Of a stretch of DNA of 46,409 nucleotides, positions 38,712-46,352 are shown piece by piece (position 1 is the first letter of the stretch; each line of letters opens with the position of its first letter). The stretch is from CAZBGQ01 sp964491515 (GTDB lineage Bacteria > Patescibacteriota > Gracilibacteria > UBA1369 > UBA12473), in NCBI GenBank assembly GCA_964491515.1, contig CAZBGQ010000009.1, positions 1 through 46,409 on the forward strand. The letters are read 5' to 3'. The notes under the pieces are model-generated. The model was not told where the DNA came from. It worked only from the letters and a program-made list of their open reading frames with translations, and did no database searches. The position numbers were made by a program, and so were the translations under genes.

Positions 38712-40118
38712 TTATTGTGTTGATTCCTCAGGGAGAACGGTGATGGGGAATAAACCCGCAGGAGGAATGTAGAGGTTAGCATTGGCTTCAGCTTCTTTGA
38801 GTGCGTCTTTTGGTGATTTGGTGGCTAGAACGTCTACGATGGCTTTGGTGAATAGCTTGTTGTAGGCTTGAGGGTTCGCTAGCAATAGACTTTCGGCAAA
38901 TCCAATTTGATCTGCAAATACGCCGTAGATAGCGTCTTCTTTTTGTACTTCTATCATGTCACGTCGGCTGGTGGGTCGTTTGGTTTGTTCGTGGTAGTGT
39001 TCGAGGTTTTCCTTGCCTACTAGGTAGCTTAGGAACTTCCATGCTTCTTCGGGGTGCTTGGAGGTTCGTGAGACGGTCTCTGCGAAGTAGCTGGCGAAAG
39101 TGTCGCGTTTTTCAGTGCTTGTCTCAGGGTTTTCGAGCTGAGGGATGGGGGCTATTTTGACCACATTTTTGCTAATGGTTTTTCGCCCTTTTTTGTCGAG
39201 ATCTTTTATGGTGTCTTGGATTTGTTCGTATAAATAGGAGTAGCCGATGATCATGGATACTTTGCCTCGAGCGAATGTGGTGATTTCTTTTTCGTCACTG
39301 TCATCGTTGGCTAGGTAGGCGTTCCAGTTGTAGTATTTGCTGCTTGGTAGTGCGAATCCTGTAAAGAATGCGAGTGCGTCTGCTGCGGGTGGTGTGGCTC
39401 CACTGGCAAACGTAGCTTCGGTGTATCCACTGTCGTAGAAATCAACTCCGTACTGGATGAATAACAGGTATAAAATATCAATAGCTCGAAGGATATTGTC
39501 AGAGCGCCCAAGGGCAATTCCTGCACGTTCAAAACGTTCAAAGCTGTTGTCTGATTTGGTTAATTTGAAAACATCTTCTTGAAGTTCTCCCCATGTTGAG
39601 GCCGGCTTTCCGCGTGAGGGCACCGCGTCTTCGAAATGCTCGCTGTTGTAGTAGAGGGCTAGGGTGTCTACATAGAGTGGAAGCCCATAAATCCGATTGC
39701 TGCCTGTCTCGTCCGGAAGAATTAGATCATCGGCGGCAACCTTTACAAAGGTTTCTTGGAAATCTTCAACTCCAATTAGGTTTTGAGGTGTTGGGCTGAG
39801 TTTTTTTCGGTGTTTCACGAACCAACTGTTGTGCATTGAAAAAAGGTCTGGCCCCTCCCCTTCTGCTAGTTCATTGATGATTAGGTCTAGGTACTGTTCA
39901 GGATCGGTGAATTTCCGGTAATTGATGGTGACGTTTCGGTTCTGTTTCTGGTATTCAGCAATGATAGGAGTAAATACATCTTCTCCGTCAAAGAGTCGAT
40001 AGTACGTTAGTTGCACCGGTTCTTGTTGTGCTTGTTTTACTGGAGCTTGCTTCTTGCCGCACCCGCTTAAGGCGACTACTACGGATGTTGCGATGAGGAC
40101 CGCAAAGAGCTTTTTCAT
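38712..40118 (-). CDS. Extracellular solute-binding lipoprotein (ABC type 1)
   Basis: A 468-residue family-1 solute-binding protein. The signal peptide ends in the lipobox ALSGC (Cys20), so it is lipid-anchored. The mature part has the sugar-binding-protein pattern: LTYYRLFDGEDVFTPIIAEYQKQN, GPDLFSMHNSWFVKHRKKLSP, YGLPLYVDTLALYYN and HPEEAWKFLSYLV. Such proteins deliver sugars or peptides to ABC permeases, but no permease or ATPase gene is present here. It lies between GT2 and the O-antigen-ligase-like gene, 9 nt from each, so a link with glycan handling is possible. Confidence 0.87.
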   Translation of the reverse strand: MKKLFAVLIATSVVVALSGCGKKQAPVKQAQQEPVQLTYYRLFDGEDVFTPIIAEYQKQNRNVTINYRKFTDPEQYLDLIINELAEGEGPDLFSMHNSWFVKHRKKLSPTPQNLIGVEDFQETFVKVAADDLILPDETGSNRIYGLPLYVDTLALYYNSEHFEDAVPSRGKPASTWGELQEDVFKLTKSDNSFERFERAGIALGRSDNILRAIDILYLLFIQYGVDFYDSGYTEATFASGATPPAADALAFFTGFALPSSKYYNWNAYLANDDSDEKEITTFARGKVSMIIGYSYLYEQIQDTIKDLDKKGRKTISKNVVKIAPIPQLENPETSTEKRDTFASYFAETVSRTSKHPEEAWKFLSYLVGKENLEHYHEQTKRPTSRRDMIEVQKEDAIYGVFADQIGFAESLLLANPQAYNKLFTKAIVDVLATKSPKDALKEAEANANLYIPPAGLFPITVLPEESTQ

Positions 40119-40127
40119 GGAGGGAGG

Positions 40128-41063
40128 TTATCGTTCGCTGTTAGTATAACCTGACTTCACCCCTCGGAGAAAGTATTTTTTTGAGAGGGCGTAATAGTAG
40201 AGTGATTGAAGTCGTCCACCCGATATGCGGTTTCCGATTTGGATGCCTTTTATTGTTACAGGATTTGAAAGGGCCAGAAGGCTGGCTTTTTTCCAGTGTG
40301 GTGGGACTTTTTTGAGCTCAGGGTATTTTGAATCAATGATGTGCGCAGATTTCCCAATCATTTCCATTCGTTTTTGAAGTCCTTTTTCGTCCATCGGATG
40401 GTAATGGTAGGTTGTGGCTTTGGAGTTGTAGATCATGTGCATGCCTTTTTCTTTTTGTAGACGATATCCAAGTTCTATGTCTTCCCATCCATATTTGCTG
40501 AAAATAGGGTCGAACGGATTTTCTCCTAACAAATTTCTTTCAACTGATAGATTTGAGGTGTAGAAGAAATTATAATCTGGTCTTTCTCCACGGTTTAATT
40601 TTTCAAAGGCAAATTGGTGGCCTCCGAATTTTCCTAAGATTGAAGACCCATTCACCATCCACTTCATGAAGGGATTTATTGTGAGATCTGGGTGCCACTC
40701 AATGAGGCCGAGTACGGATGTGTGCTTGTGTGGGCTTTCTTGGTGGCTCTTCCAGTGTTCGCTGAGTAAGGTTCCGGAGGGGATCATGTCGTCCCCCATT
40801 AAAAGGACGATGTCACCCTTGGCTACGGTGAGTCCGTGGTTGCGAGCATTGCCCTGGCCGGCATTTTCTTGAGTGATACCGACCAGGTTTAGTGGGCCTT
40901 TTTTGAACTGTTCAATCGTGAATTCTGTGTTGTCGCTACTTCCATCGTTGACTACAATTACTTCAAAATCTGTGAGTGCCATGGTTTGTTTCTCTAGCCC
41001 ATGAAGGGTCATCGAAAGAATGTCGGCACGATTGTATGTTGGAATGAGGACACTTATTTTCAT
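40128..41063 (-). CDS. GT2-family glycosyltransferase
   Basis: A 311-residue GT-A fold glycosyltransferase. It starts ISVLIPTYNRADILSMTLHGLEKQ, with the nucleotide-binding Asp in VIVVNDGSSDNTEF and a metal-binding DxD-type motif in LLMGDDMIPSGTLL. The acceptor-side segment KYGWEDIELGYRLQKEKGM carries the catalytic-base ED motif. There are no membrane helices. It is the first gene of a unit with a solute-binding lipoprotein and an O-antigen-ligase-like protein. A near-ideal leaderless promoter precedes it. Confidence 0.9.
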   Translation of the reverse strand: MKISVLIPTYNRADILSMTLHGLEKQTMALTDFEVIVVNDGSSDNTEFTIEQFKKGPLNLVGITQENAGQGNARNHGLTVAKGDIVLLMGDDMIPSGTLLSEHWKSHQESPHKHTSVLGLIEWHPDLTINPFMKWMVNGSSILGKFGGHQFAFEKLNRGERPDYNFFYTSNLSVERNLLGENPFDPIFSKYGWEDIELGYRLQKEKGMHMIYNSKATTYHYHPMDEKGLQKRMEMIGKSAHIIDSKYPELKKVPPHWKKASLLALSNPVTIKGIQIGNRISGGRLQSLYYYALSKKYFLRGVKSGYTNSER

Positions 41064-41069
41064 GCTCGC

Positions 41070-41098
41070 AGTATAGGGGAAGCGTTTTTATGCGGCAA
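41070..41098 (-). promoter_or_regulatory. Leaderless promoter of the GT2 unit
   Basis: On the minus strand: TTGCCG (complement of 41093-41098), a 17-nt spacer and TATACT (complement of 41070-41075), then 6 nt to the ATG at 41063. It covers the 3' end of ssb. Confidence 0.6.
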
Positions 41099-41486
41099 CT
41101 GCCTCTTTTTCTTCCTCTTCTTCTTTTATCATCACTAAGTCACCGTCTTTGGCTCGTTTGGTTTGGATGAAGTTCACACTTTCTGCCGTTATTTCTGTTA
41201 CGAAGTGGCGTTGTTTTTCTTTGTCTTCGAAATTGCGATTATGAAGTCGTCCTTCTATATAGACAGGGCTCCCCTTCTTTAAGTATTTCTCGCATAGATC
41301 TGCTAGCCCTTGCCATGCTATTACTTTGTGGAAATCAGCGGTGCTTTGCTTCTCTCCGTCGTCGTTGCGCCACACGTTATTGGTGGCAATGGCAAAGTTG
41401 ACTACACTTTTGCCGGTTTTGGTGGACCTAAGCTCTGGATCGGCTGCTAGGTTTCCCATAAGGATGACCTTATTTACGCTTCGCAT
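41088..41486 (-). CDS. ssb: Single-stranded DNA-binding protein
   Basis: A 132-residue SSB with one OB fold (about 1-108): SVNKVILMGNLAADPELRST, FAIATNNVWRN, ADFHKVIAWQGLADLCEKYL and KKGSPVYIEGRLHNRNFEDKE are the standard segments. The tail is short and acidic (MIKEEEEEKEAVAA) and lacks the DDDIPF-type C-terminal motif that recruits repair proteins in most bacteria. The ATG at 41486 is used; the longer frame from 41549 adds 21 residues not seen in SSBs. Confidence 0.93.
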   Translation of the reverse strand: MRSVNKVILMGNLAADPELRSTKTGKSVVNFAIATNNVWRNDDGEKQSTADFHKVIAWQGLADLCEKYLKKGSPVYIEGRLHNRNFEDKEKQRHFVTEITAESVNFIQTKRAKDGDLVMIKEEEEEKEAVAA

Positions 41487-41573
41487 AATGATAAGGTTAA
41501 ATAATAAGTGATCTAAAGGTAGCTGAGTGTCATGACGAAAAGGTTTCAAAAAAATGAACGAATCGAGAACGGC

Positions 41574-41602
41574 TTGCGGATTTCCTTGGATTGTTCTATA
41601 AA
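41574..41602 (+). promoter_or_regulatory. Promoter of the ribE-ribH unit
   Basis: TTGCGG (41574-41579), a 17-nt spacer and TATAAA (41597-41602), with 21 nt to the ATG at 41624. The leader is too short for an FMN riboswitch. Confidence 0.6.
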
Positions 41603-41623
41603 TTATCTACTTAATCTGTTTTT

Positions 41624-42205
41624 ATGTTTACCGGACTTATTCAGGCCATTGGACATGTCGATTTTATTGGGAAGACTTCGGTTGGTCTTCGTCTTTCTAT
41701 CCAAGCTCCTTTTGCAGAATCATTGCAGCTGGGAGAAAGCGTGGCGGTGAATGGAGTTTGTTTAACTGTGAATGATGTGTGGGAGGGTGCTTTTGCTGCG
41801 GATGTTATGCCGGAAACCGTTGATGTTACTACTTTGTCTCAACTTAAAGAAAAGGATCCAGTTAATTTAGAGCGCGCGCTTAAGGTAGGTGATCATTTGG
41901 GAGGGCACTACGTTCAGGGTCATGTGGATGGCGTTGCAACGGTTGCTGATTTTTCTATTGATGAATTAGGGGCTCGTTTAAATATTGAACCCCCTTCGTC
42001 TTTGATGAAGTACATTGCACATAAAGGTTCAGTTACTTTAAATGGAGTTAGCTTAACGGTTAGTGGCATTACTAAGACAACCTGCGAAGTTTCGTTGGTC
42101 CCTCACACGCTGCAGGAGACGACGTTACGATCCTTAAATAAGGGTGATGTAGTTAATGTAGAGGTAGATCTTTTGGCACGGTATATTGAACAACTTAACG
42201 TTTAA
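41624..42205 (+). CDS. ribE: Riboflavin synthase alpha chain
   Basis: A 193-residue riboflavin synthase, which dismutates two lumazines into riboflavin. It starts MFTGLIQAIGHVDFIG and has two lumazine-binding barrels with matching signatures: GESVAVNGVCLTVNDV in the first and KGSVTLNGVSLTVSGI in the second, plus GGHYVQGHVDGVATV. The active-site Cys in NGVCLTV is present. The length is typical. It is followed 3 nt later by ribH; ribD and ribBA are not in the window. Confidence 0.95.
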   Translation: MFTGLIQAIGHVDFIGKTSVGLRLSIQAPFAESLQLGESVAVNGVCLTVNDVWEGAFAADVMPETVDVTTLSQLKEKDPVNLERALKVGDHLGGHYVQGHVDGVATVADFSIDELGARLNIEPPSSLMKYIAHKGSVTLNGVSLTVSGITKTTCEVSLVPHTLQETTLRSLNKGDVVNVEVDLLARYIEQLNV

Positions 42206-42208
42206 GTT

Positions 42209-42622
42209 ATGAAAATTGGAATCATTGTTTCTCAGTGGACTCCGGCAGTTACCGATAAGCTTTTAGAGGGCGCGGAGACAGGTCTCACTGAAATGGATGC
42301 GGTGTATGAAGTTTTCAAGGTTCCTGGAGCGTTTGAAATCCCTGTAATGGCTAGTTATTTAGCAGCACGAGGTGATTTTGATGGTTTGATTACTTTGGGT
42401 GTTGTGATTAAGGGGGAAACGGACCATTACGATATGATTTGTCGTGCATGTGTTGATGGAATTCAGAGGGTTTCTTTGGACTATAAGATTCCGATTTCAT
42501 TTGAGGTATTGATGGTGAGTGATGTTGCGCTTGCCTTGGAGCGTGCAAGTGACCATTTGCCTAATAATAAGGGATATACAGCTGCGGGAGTGGTGGCAGA
42601 TATGGTTTCTTTGATGCCTTAA
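42209..42622 (+). CDS. ribH: 6,7-dimethyl-8-ribityllumazine synthase
   Basis: A 137-residue lumazine synthase, the step before riboflavin synthase. Visible are IGIIVSQWTPAVTDKLLEGA, the phosphate/ligand segment VPGAFEIPVMA and the catalytic His in VIKGETDHYDMICR, then PISFEVL. It ends at VADMVSLMP, about 15 residues shorter than typical forms, so the C-terminal helix is short. Coupling with ribE is indicated by a 3-nt gap. Confidence 0.93.
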   Translation: MKIGIIVSQWTPAVTDKLLEGAETGLTEMDAVYEVFKVPGAFEIPVMASYLAARGDFDGLITLGVVIKGETDHYDMICRACVDGIQRVSLDYKIPISFEVLMVSDVALALERASDHLPNNKGYTAAGVVADMVSLMP

Positions 42623-42632
42623 CGTATTAAGC

Positions 42633-42661
42633 TTGAGAAGAATTGGGAGACCGAGTAAACT
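42633..42661 (+). promoter_or_regulatory. Leaderless promoter of pgk
   Basis: TTGAGA (42633-42638), a 17-nt spacer and TAAACT (42656-42661), then 6 nt to the ATG at 42668. Confidence 0.6.
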
Positions 42662-42667
42662 GAGTTC

Positions 42668-43861
42668 ATGAAAAATCCTCCTACCCTTCATGGTGTTGAT
42701 GTTCGTGGAAAGTGTGTGCTTGTGCGGGTAGATTTTAATGTTCCTTTTTCAGGTGGAAAAATTTCTGATGTGACTCGTTTAGAGGCGGTTCTTCCTACAG
42801 TATCTCATCTTGTTTCGGAAGGTGCGCGTGTGGTTTTGATGTCTCACCTTGGGCGTCCGGATCCGAATAGCCCAGATCCTTCTTTAAGCTTGGCTCCAGT
42901 TGCTGAGGCTTTTTCGGAATTATTGGAGCGTCCGGTTCAGCATTTGTCTATTTGTGTTGGGGAAGAGGCTGAGTCGGTTGTGGCTTCGATGGCTGATGGG
43001 GATGTTTTGATGCTGGAAAATACACGTTTTTTTGAAGGAGAAAAGAAGAATGACCCCGAATTTGCCCAGGGTCTGGCTTCGTTGGGTGATTTATTTGTGA
43101 GCGATGCTTTTGGGACAGTTCATAGGGCTCATGCTTCTACGGTTGGTGTGGCGGAATTGCTTCCTTCTTATGCAGGGTTTCTCCTTGAGAAGGAGATTGC
43201 TGCACTCACTCCCCTGTTGGAACATCCGGAACATCCATTACTTCTTATTGCGGGTGGAGCTAAAATTGATACTAAAATTGGAATTATTAAAAACTTTTTG
43301 GATAAGGCAGATGTTTTTATTATTGGTGGTGGTTTAGCAAATACCTTTCTGTTCGCAGAAGGTTTTGATGTAGGAGAATCTCTTTATGAGTCGGATAAGC
43401 TTGAGGTTGCACAGGAGATTATGTTGGCTGCGGAAGCTCATAAGGAAAAATTTATGCTTCCTGAGGATGTCATTGTGGCTGATGAAATTTCGGATACCGC
43501 ACTGACTTTGGACATTCCAGTGGAAGATGTGGAGTTGGCCATGAAGATTTTGGATGTGGGAATGAATGCCATCTCTAAATATGTTGAGGCTATTAAGGAG
43601 GCAAGGGTCATTGTCTGGAATGGGCCTGTCGGTTTGTATGAGATGAAGCCTTTTGAACGTGGTACAAAAGAGATTGCAAAGGCGGTTTCGGAAGCCACTG
43701 CGGCGGGAGCTACCTCTATTCTTGGTGGTGGTGACACTATTGATGCTATCAAACGATTTGGTCATTCATTCGATGAATTCACCCATGTTTCTACAGGTGG
43801 TGGGGCGATGTTAGAATTTCTGGAAGGCAAAAGATTGCCTGGGATTGAGGCGCTGGGATAG
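42668..43861 (+). CDS. pgk: Phosphoglycerate kinase
   Basis: A 397-residue PGK, which makes ATP from 1,3-bisphosphoglycerate in glycolysis. Signatures: KCVLVRVDFNVPFSGGKISD, the substrate-binding VLMSHLGRPD, DVLMLENTRFFEGEKKND, SDAFGTVHRAHAS and the C-terminal GGGDTIDAIKRF and STGGGAMLEFLEGK. The length is normal. No other glycolytic gene is adjacent. The last 47 nt of the gene recur, 89% identical, at 45912-45958 beyond the next gene. Confidence 0.97.
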   Translation: MKNPPTLHGVDVRGKCVLVRVDFNVPFSGGKISDVTRLEAVLPTVSHLVSEGARVVLMSHLGRPDPNSPDPSLSLAPVAEAFSELLERPVQHLSICVGEEAESVVASMADGDVLMLENTRFFEGEKKNDPEFAQGLASLGDLFVSDAFGTVHRAHASTVGVAELLPSYAGFLLEKEIAALTPLLEHPEHPLLLIAGGAKIDTKIGIIKNFLDKADVFIIGGGLANTFLFAEGFDVGESLYESDKLEVAQEIMLAAEAHKEKFMLPEDVIVADEISDTALTLDIPVEDVELAMKILDVGMNAISKYVEAIKEARVIVWNGPVGLYEMKPFERGTKEIAKAVSEATAAGATSILGGGDTIDAIKRFGHSFDEFTHVSTGGGAMLEFLEGKRLPGIEALG

Positions 43862-43868
43862 GTAGGGC

Positions 43869-45755
43869 TTATATCTTGGCAATGTCTTCTGTGGTCTTTC
43901 TGATTGCGCCCTTTAGCTTTTTGCTTGCTCCTAATCCTCCGATGTTTTGAGCTTCTTTGCCTAGTGAGGCAGCAAGTTCTTTGGCTTTTCTTAGTTCCCC
44001 TTCTAGCCCTGCTACTTGTTCTCTGAGTTCTCTGAGTTCTCTTGTTCGGTTTCTCATCTCCGATTCGGCGGCTTCCTTTTCTGCTGTTAGGGTGTCGATA
44101 GTGTCCCCTCTTTGGTCTCTTACTCGTTCTATCGCTGCTTTTTCTCTTTGTCCCCTTTCTAGCTCTCTTCTTAGGGTGACTATTCCTTGTTCCGCTTCTG
44201 CTTTTCTTGCTTCACTTGCTTCTATAGCTCTCTGAGCGGCAACTCTAATCTGGTCGGCTTTTCCTCTTGCTTCTTCTATGGTTGCTACGTCAATTGTCTG
44301 TAAGCGCCAGTCTGGACGACTTCTTTTGTCTATAAGGTGTTGGATGCGTTTTGTTCCCAAAGTGTACAAGTTTTGTTCACTTTCTCCGTGCCTTCTTCCT
44401 TGAATATCTCTCCTTTCATGTTGGTCTCCTTCCATATAATTTAATACTTTCCTTAGTGTTGAATGTGTTTTAGTGATTACCTCCATATCAACAATTAACT
44501 CGGGATCCCTCTCTCTTACTTTTTTAGCAAGTTGATTATTTGATGCATGTCCATCTAGCTTTTCTAGGCCAGAAACAAGTATCCATCCTTCTTCGGTCTG
44601 TTCCATCTGATCTGCCCATGCTCCATTATCAGGAGTTATCCTGAGATAAGTTTCCATTTCTCTTAATTGAATATCATTCTTATTGTCCTCGTTTTGAATT
44701 CGACCTAAGAATTGTAATCGTTGCATTTCTTGATAGAAAATGAACGTCTCTTCGTTATCAAGTGCTGAAGATATCTTGTTTAGGTGTACGTTTTTAGCTT
44801 CACTTCTTCTTCTAGCCTTATCACCTTCATAGGCCATTCCTACTCCGTTTTTAATTTTAGCTGTTGATCCGTCGAGAGTCTTACACAATGCTATTGCTTT
44901 CTCCTCTCCGTGTCTTTGGATCATCTGATTAAAGAATCGATCAGCGGCTCTCTCAACCAGGTATTCAGCTTCTGCATGTCGGCTGTTTGTGACTTCAAGG
45001 CCTCCTTGATATTGTGTTCTGTAGAAACCTTCAAGTCCTTTGTTAGGTTCATAGGTAGCTGGTCGCCAAGGGTATGTTTGTCCGAATGCTGCCTTTAGTC
45101 TACGTTTTGCAGTTTCAGCGGTTTCCGGAGCTTCCACTATTTTTAGTTGCCAAAATTCTGGAAGTCCCTCGCTACCCATCTCTTCTGGTTTCAATTCAGC
45201 TGCTTTCGACCCTGCTGCAGCTGTTTTCTCTTCTTGTTTTCTTTGTAGTCTTACCCATAGCTCTTTTGCTTTCTCCTGTGACTCTTCTGCCATCCTCTTT
45301 ATCTGTGGGAGGACTTGACTGGTGAAAGTGTCTTCTAGTTTTTTCTTGAGCGCTTCGTACTGGTGGTTCCCCAGTCTTTCTTTTTGAATTTCAAGTTCTT
45401 CTAGTTTCTTTTTGTATGCTGCGGCTGTTTTCTTTATGTCTCCCAATGTTCTCTCAATTTCTTCTGAGATCTGAGTGTCTTCTCCTAACTCTTTTTCTGC
45501 ATAGGCAGCTGTGTTTTTGAGTGAAGGTAGCGAGTATTGGTCTGCATTGTCACCTTCAATTATAGTCATCCATCCAGAAATGCGTGATCCGACTTCTAGT
45601 TCGGCGTTAAGTGCCTGTTGGGCTTGTTCATATTCCTGTTTTCTTGCTTGTCTTGCCTCTTCTTCTGCTTGGGCTACTGCTTCATCTATCTCCATAAATG
45701 TTTCGTCAAATATGCTTCCAAGCCTTGGCCCGACTGTTAGATCATCTGATGTCAT
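43869..45755 (-). CDS. Large coiled-coil protein of unknown function
   Basis: A 628-residue charged protein that I cannot assign. Predicted coiled coils cover about 20-55, 95-185 and, most strongly, 500-605 (ERVRDQRGDTIDTLTAEKEA, then TRELRELREQVAGLEGELRK). The middle (about 215-480) seems globular, with segments such as RRLKAAFGQTYPWRPATYEPN, RAADRFFNQMIQRHGEE and VITKTHSTLRKVLNYMEGD. There is no signal peptide or membrane helix. The gene has its own consensus promoter, converges on pgk with 7 nt between stops, and is flanked on its far side by a decayed second pgk end. This suggests that it is an insertion. Confidence 0.75.
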   Translation of the reverse strand: MTSDDLTVGPRLGSIFDETFMEIDEAVAQAEEEARQARKQEYEQAQQALNAELEVGSRISGWMTIIEGDNADQYSLPSLKNTAAYAEKELGEDTQISEEIERTLGDIKKTAAAYKKKLEELEIQKERLGNHQYEALKKKLEDTFTSQVLPQIKRMAEESQEKAKELWVRLQRKQEEKTAAAGSKAAELKPEEMGSEGLPEFWQLKIVEAPETAETAKRRLKAAFGQTYPWRPATYEPNKGLEGFYRTQYQGGLEVTNSRHAEAEYLVERAADRFFNQMIQRHGEEKAIALCKTLDGSTAKIKNGVGMAYEGDKARRRSEAKNVHLNKISSALDNEETFIFYQEMQRLQFLGRIQNEDNKNDIQLREMETYLRITPDNGAWADQMEQTEEGWILVSGLEKLDGHASNNQLAKKVRERDPELIVDMEVITKTHSTLRKVLNYMEGDQHERRDIQGRRHGESEQNLYTLGTKRIQHLIDKRSRPDWRLQTIDVATIEEARGKADQIRVAAQRAIEASEARKAEAEQGIVTLRRELERGQREKAAIERVRDQRGDTIDTLTAEKEAAESEMRNRTRELRELREQVAGLEGELRKAKELAASLGKEAQNIGGLGASKKLKGAIRKTTEDIAKI

Positions 45756-45786
45756 TTGCGTAGGTTATATTATTTGCCTTATACTA

Positions 45787-45815
45787 TTTATATGTCATTT
45801 TCTTGTTTTTGTCAA
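45787..45815 (-). promoter_or_regulatory. Consensus promoter of the coiled-coil gene
   Basis: On the minus strand: TTGACA (complement of 45810-45815), a 17-nt spacer and TATAAA (complement of 45787-45792). The leader to the ATG at 45755 is about 25 nt. Confidence 0.7.
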
Positions 45816-45889
45816 CCCCAACCTAAACTTTAAGGGTAAGGGCTTGTGGTCGGAAGGACCTTTGCTGCGACTGTTTCCTGGTTTATTGA

Positions 45890-45960
45890 CTGGTGGTCGA
45901 AAGCTGTGGTGGAATTTTTGGAAAGCAAACAATTGCCTGGGATTGAGGCGTTGGGATAAG
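45890..45960 (+). pseudogene. Decayed second copy of the pgk 3' end
   Basis: The sequence 45912-45958 aligns with the last codons and stop of pgk (43814-43860) with 42 of 47 identical positions, including the shared run TTGCCTGGGATTGAGGCG. In frame it reads EFLESKQLPGIEALG and stop, against EFLEGKRLPGIEALG in pgk. Further left, ACTGGTGGT resembles the pgk TGGG region, but a 2-nt length change breaks the frame. It has no start and is not a gene. Confidence 0.8.
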
Positions 45961-45965
45961 TAAAA

Positions 45966-46345
45966 GACAATACGACGACAGTCCCATGATCCCGGTGGCG
46001 GGAGCCTCTTTCGAGGTCCCTTTCCACCAGGTGGGGTGCGGGGTGTCGGCCCGCGGGGTGTTTAGCCCCGGACTAATTCTCCAGTGGTTCGAGGGTTGAA
46101 GTCAGGGTGCGCTGTACGTCTTCTCGACTACCGGCCGTGCCGGTGTGCACCACCCTCGAGGTTGGCCATCATCGCGTGGCGGGGCTGAAGCGGGTGATCT
46201 GGCCTCGCGCCGCCACGGATGATTTCGGTGGACGAGTGTCCACCAATCTTCATCTGCATGGGTAGTTTCCTCCCTTCTCCCAGGTTTTTTTCCCTTTCGG
46301 GCTTTTCGGTATCCTGGGGACCGTTCTTGTTGTCGTCGTATTGTC
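45966..46345 (-). ncRNA. Unidentified large structured RNA (~380 nt)
   Basis: This GC-rich block is closed by a perfect 15-bp terminal stem (45966-45980 with 46331-46345). Internal helices include 46168-46182 with 46210-46223 (13 bp), 46227-46233 with 46238-46244 (7 bp), 46130-46135 with 46139-46144, 46089-46096 with 46152-46159, 46000-46020, and 46279-46284 with 46313-46318. Read on the minus strand, two hairpin loops become GAAA (GNRA tetraloops), and a TTTTA run follows the 3' end, so minus is the likely sense. The size and closed stem recall RNase P RNA, and GGAGGAAA resembles its P4 entry, but I could not find the other conserved RNase P boxes. tmRNA is excluded by the lack of a tRNA-like end. 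Confidence 0.7.
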
Positions 46346-46352
46346 AAAGGTC

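Noticed and set aside
41550..41623. FMN riboswitch before ribE
   Set aside because: The promoter sits at 41574-41602, leaving about 15 nt of leader, far too short.
45966..46345. Confident assignment as RNase P RNA or tmRNA
   Set aside because: Size and closing stem fit RNase P, but only one conserved-like box was found; no tRNA-like 3' end or tag frame supports tmRNA.
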